Origin: Bacteroidales bacterium
Lineage (GTDB): Bacteria; Bacteroidota; Bacteroidia; Bacteroidales; GCA-2748055
DNA length: 36,502 nt
NCBI GenBank assembly: GCA_029210725.1
Contig: JARGFM010000034.1
Coordinates: 1 to 36,502 of the forward strand
Reading direction: 5' to 3'
Position 1 is the first letter of the stretch. The number at the start of each line of letters is the position of its first letter. Under the pieces are notes generated by a model. It had not been told where the DNA came from, made no database searches, and was given only the letters and a program-made list of their open reading frames with translations. Position numbers and translations under genes: made by a program. Below are positions 35,147-36,502 of this stretch, piece by piece.

Positions 35147-36256
35147 ATGTCCGAAAACAAACCTGCCGTACTCTATGTGGATGATGTATCCGTAAATCTC
35201 ATCTTGTTCAGGGAGACTTTTAAAAACGATTTTGACATTACCCTCACTGAATTTCCTCACGAAGCTCTGAAGATCATGGAGGAAAAAGAGATTCAGGTCA
35301 TGGTTTCCGATCAGCGAATGCCGGAAATGACCGGTATAGAACTGCTGGAAATCGTTGCAGACAAATATCCTGATATAATCAGATATCTGCTTACCGCATA
35401 TACGGATGTCGAAACAGTGATTGAAGCGGTCATTGTGGGCAGGATTCATGGATACATCCAGAAGCCATTTAAAGCAGATGAAATAAGGGCTACCATTAAA
35501 AGTTCCATGGAAGTCTATCACCTGAGAAAGAAGAACCAGCAAATACTTAAGGAGCTTGAGAAAGTGAATGCCGAATTGTTGAACCTGGATGGACTTAAAA
35601 CAGAGATTATTCATTCAATCACCAATGAAATCAGTCCCCCTCTGAACCATATCATGGGAACCCTGCATCTCTTAAAATCCAAAATTGAAGGTGATGAACT
35701 CAGCGGGGTGGTCAACATTCTGGATCAATCGGTATTCAAACTTGAGCAGTTTTCCACGCTGGCCCAGCAGATCTCGACCCTGAAATCACCGGGATTCGTT
35801 CTGGACCTGCAGCAGCTTGCCTTTAAACAGGTGGTTCAATACAGTATTATAGAGACTAATGAAGAGCTCAAAGAGGTGGATATTAAGCTTATTAAACAAT
35901 TTGATTCAGGCGAGTTAATGGTCAGGGGAAACTCCGACCTGCTTGTCAGTTGCCTGGTAAATCTGATCCGCTTCGCCAGGGAGCATACAGAAAGAAATGG
36001 TGAACTTGTCATTCTTACGACTGTGCAGGAAGGTAGAGTGGAATGCCATATTAAAGACGGGGGAAGCAACTATTCGGACACACTTTTAGATATTCTGACA
36101 GACCAGTTTTCATTCAAGGATGTTTCGCTCAACCTGAAAATAGGAATTGGCCTGGCTGTTTCCCAGGCGATCATGATTGCACATAAAGGGCATCTGGTCT
36201 TTGAGAAAACAGTGGGGACAAAAGGAAAAATGAAAATGGTATTCCCCAATGAATGA
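35147..36256 (+). CDS. Response regulator fused to a degenerate histidine-kinase module
   Basis: This 369-aa cytosolic protein starts with a complete receiver domain: Asp12-Asp13 (LYVDD), phospho-acceptor Asp55 (SDQRMPEMTG), Thr73 and Lys96 (QKPF). A coiled linker (about 112-140) leads to a kinase-like region. The dimerisation segment EIIHSITNEISPPLNHIMG aligns with the H-box, but Asn150 stands where the phosphorylated histidine should be, and His146 stands where Asn is usual. The ATPase part keeps the second Asn of the N-box (CLVNLIRFA), a D-box-like KDGGSNYS and the glycine loop IGIGLAVSQ. It may therefore bind nucleotide without passing phosphate, serving as a receiver-controlled pseudokinase. 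I chose ATG 35147 over the TTG at 35141. Its stop is overlapped by a short ORF at 36249. Confidence 0.88.
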   Translation: MSENKPAVLYVDDVSVNLILFRETFKNDFDITLTEFPHEALKIMEEKEIQVMVSDQRMPEMTGIELLEIVADKYPDIIRYLLTAYTDVETVIEAVIVGRIHGYIQKPFKADEIRATIKSSMEVYHLRKKNQQILKELEKVNAELLNLDGLKTEIIHSITNEISPPLNHIMGTLHLLKSKIEGDELSGVVNILDQSVFKLEQFSTLAQQISTLKSPGFVLDLQQLAFKQVVQYSIIETNEELKEVDIKLIKQFDSGELMVRGNSDLLVSCLVNLIRFAREHTERNGELVILTTVQEGRVECHIKDGGSNYSDTLLDILTDQFSFKDVSLNLKIGIGLAVSQAIMIAHKGHLVFEKTVGTKGKMKMVFPNE

Positions 36257-36413
36257 AGCAATGCTTAACTCCCTGATGCGCCTGTTTGCCATTATGGTGA
36301 ACATCAACAGGGGAGGTATTTATCTGATTGCCAGGAATTTCGTGGAGACCTACCTCATTCAGCAATTCAGTAAATCCTTGTCGGAGGTAACTAATCAGTC
36401 CCTGCCAATTTAG
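36249..36413 (+). CDS. Short ORF, possibly the broken start of a larger gene
   Basis: An ATG 8 bp inside the response-regulator end begins a 54-codon frame that stops at TAG 36411-36413. The residues MNEAMLNSLMRLFAIMV, ARNFVETYLIQQFSKSLSE look like the first helices of a TerB-like or ABC-transporter-linked N-terminal domain I associate with large Bacteroidota proteins, but no continuation follows. The other two frames have stops directly after this point. So it is either a real small protein, translationally coupled to the regulator, or the decayed 5' end of a longer gene. The window ends 89 bp later and cannot settle this. Confidence 0.4.
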   Translation: MNEAMLNSLMRLFAIMVNINRGGIYLIARNFVETYLIQQFSKSLSEVTNQSLPI

Positions 36414-36502
36414 CGATAAGATTGAGAGCATTCAAAACGGGCTGCTTGTTTTTCAAGGCCGTATCCGTGATGCTTCGCAGGATTAGGAAGTTGTTTACGC
36501 CT

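Overview
The window is chromosomal DNA of a member of the Bacteroidota, most likely Bacteroidales or a close relative. The evidence is the gene set: TonB-dependent receptors with an N-terminal STN domain, FecR with a DUF4974-type tail, DUF4249 lipoproteins, a DUF5916 protein, an exported helix-hairpin-helix barrel protein and a LysS with a long C-terminal extension. Several genes also carry TAnnTTTG -7 boxes of the Bacteroidota sigma factor type and lack clear Shine-Dalgarno sites. I see no phage, transposase, integrase or CRISPR array.

Left part, 1-14150. After a terminator and a good Bacteroidota promoter comes a DUF5916 outer-membrane protein (+). Facing it is a 12 kb run of minus-strand genes. 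In transcription order these are a broken DUF4249 lipoprotein gene, a 237-aa exported protein of unknown function, an STN-type TonB-dependent receptor, an exported MG2/plug-like protein, an ECF sigma factor, its FecR anti-sigma factor, a second STN-type receptor and an intact DUF4249 lipoprotein. This looks like a cell-surface signalling and uptake locus: ligand binding at a receptor would be passed by its STN domain to FecR and then to the sigma factor. The substrate cannot be read from the sequence. It is the most unusual part of the window.

Middle part, 14276-25471. A plus-strand block carries a PlsC-type acyltransferase, an unrecognised Rossmann-like protein, ParE, ParC and shikimate kinase. 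A minus-strand operon runs hpt-adk-obg-PAP2 phosphatase-lplA. purE is divergent from hpt, so purine synthesis and salvage genes share one short intergenic region.

Right part, 25479-36502. Two exported barrel-like proteins follow purE. Then come recJ (-) and lysS (+), whose -7 boxes lie back to back; a 58-aa winged-helix protein followed 7 bp later by tRNA-Thr(CGU) and a terminator; a TspO-like membrane protein; a small unknown protein; a glutamine synthetase family protein; and a response regulator fused to a histidine-kinase-like module that lacks its phospho-accepting histidine. The window ends in a short ORF that may be the start of a broken or larger gene. The longest gene-free stretch is 34856-35146.
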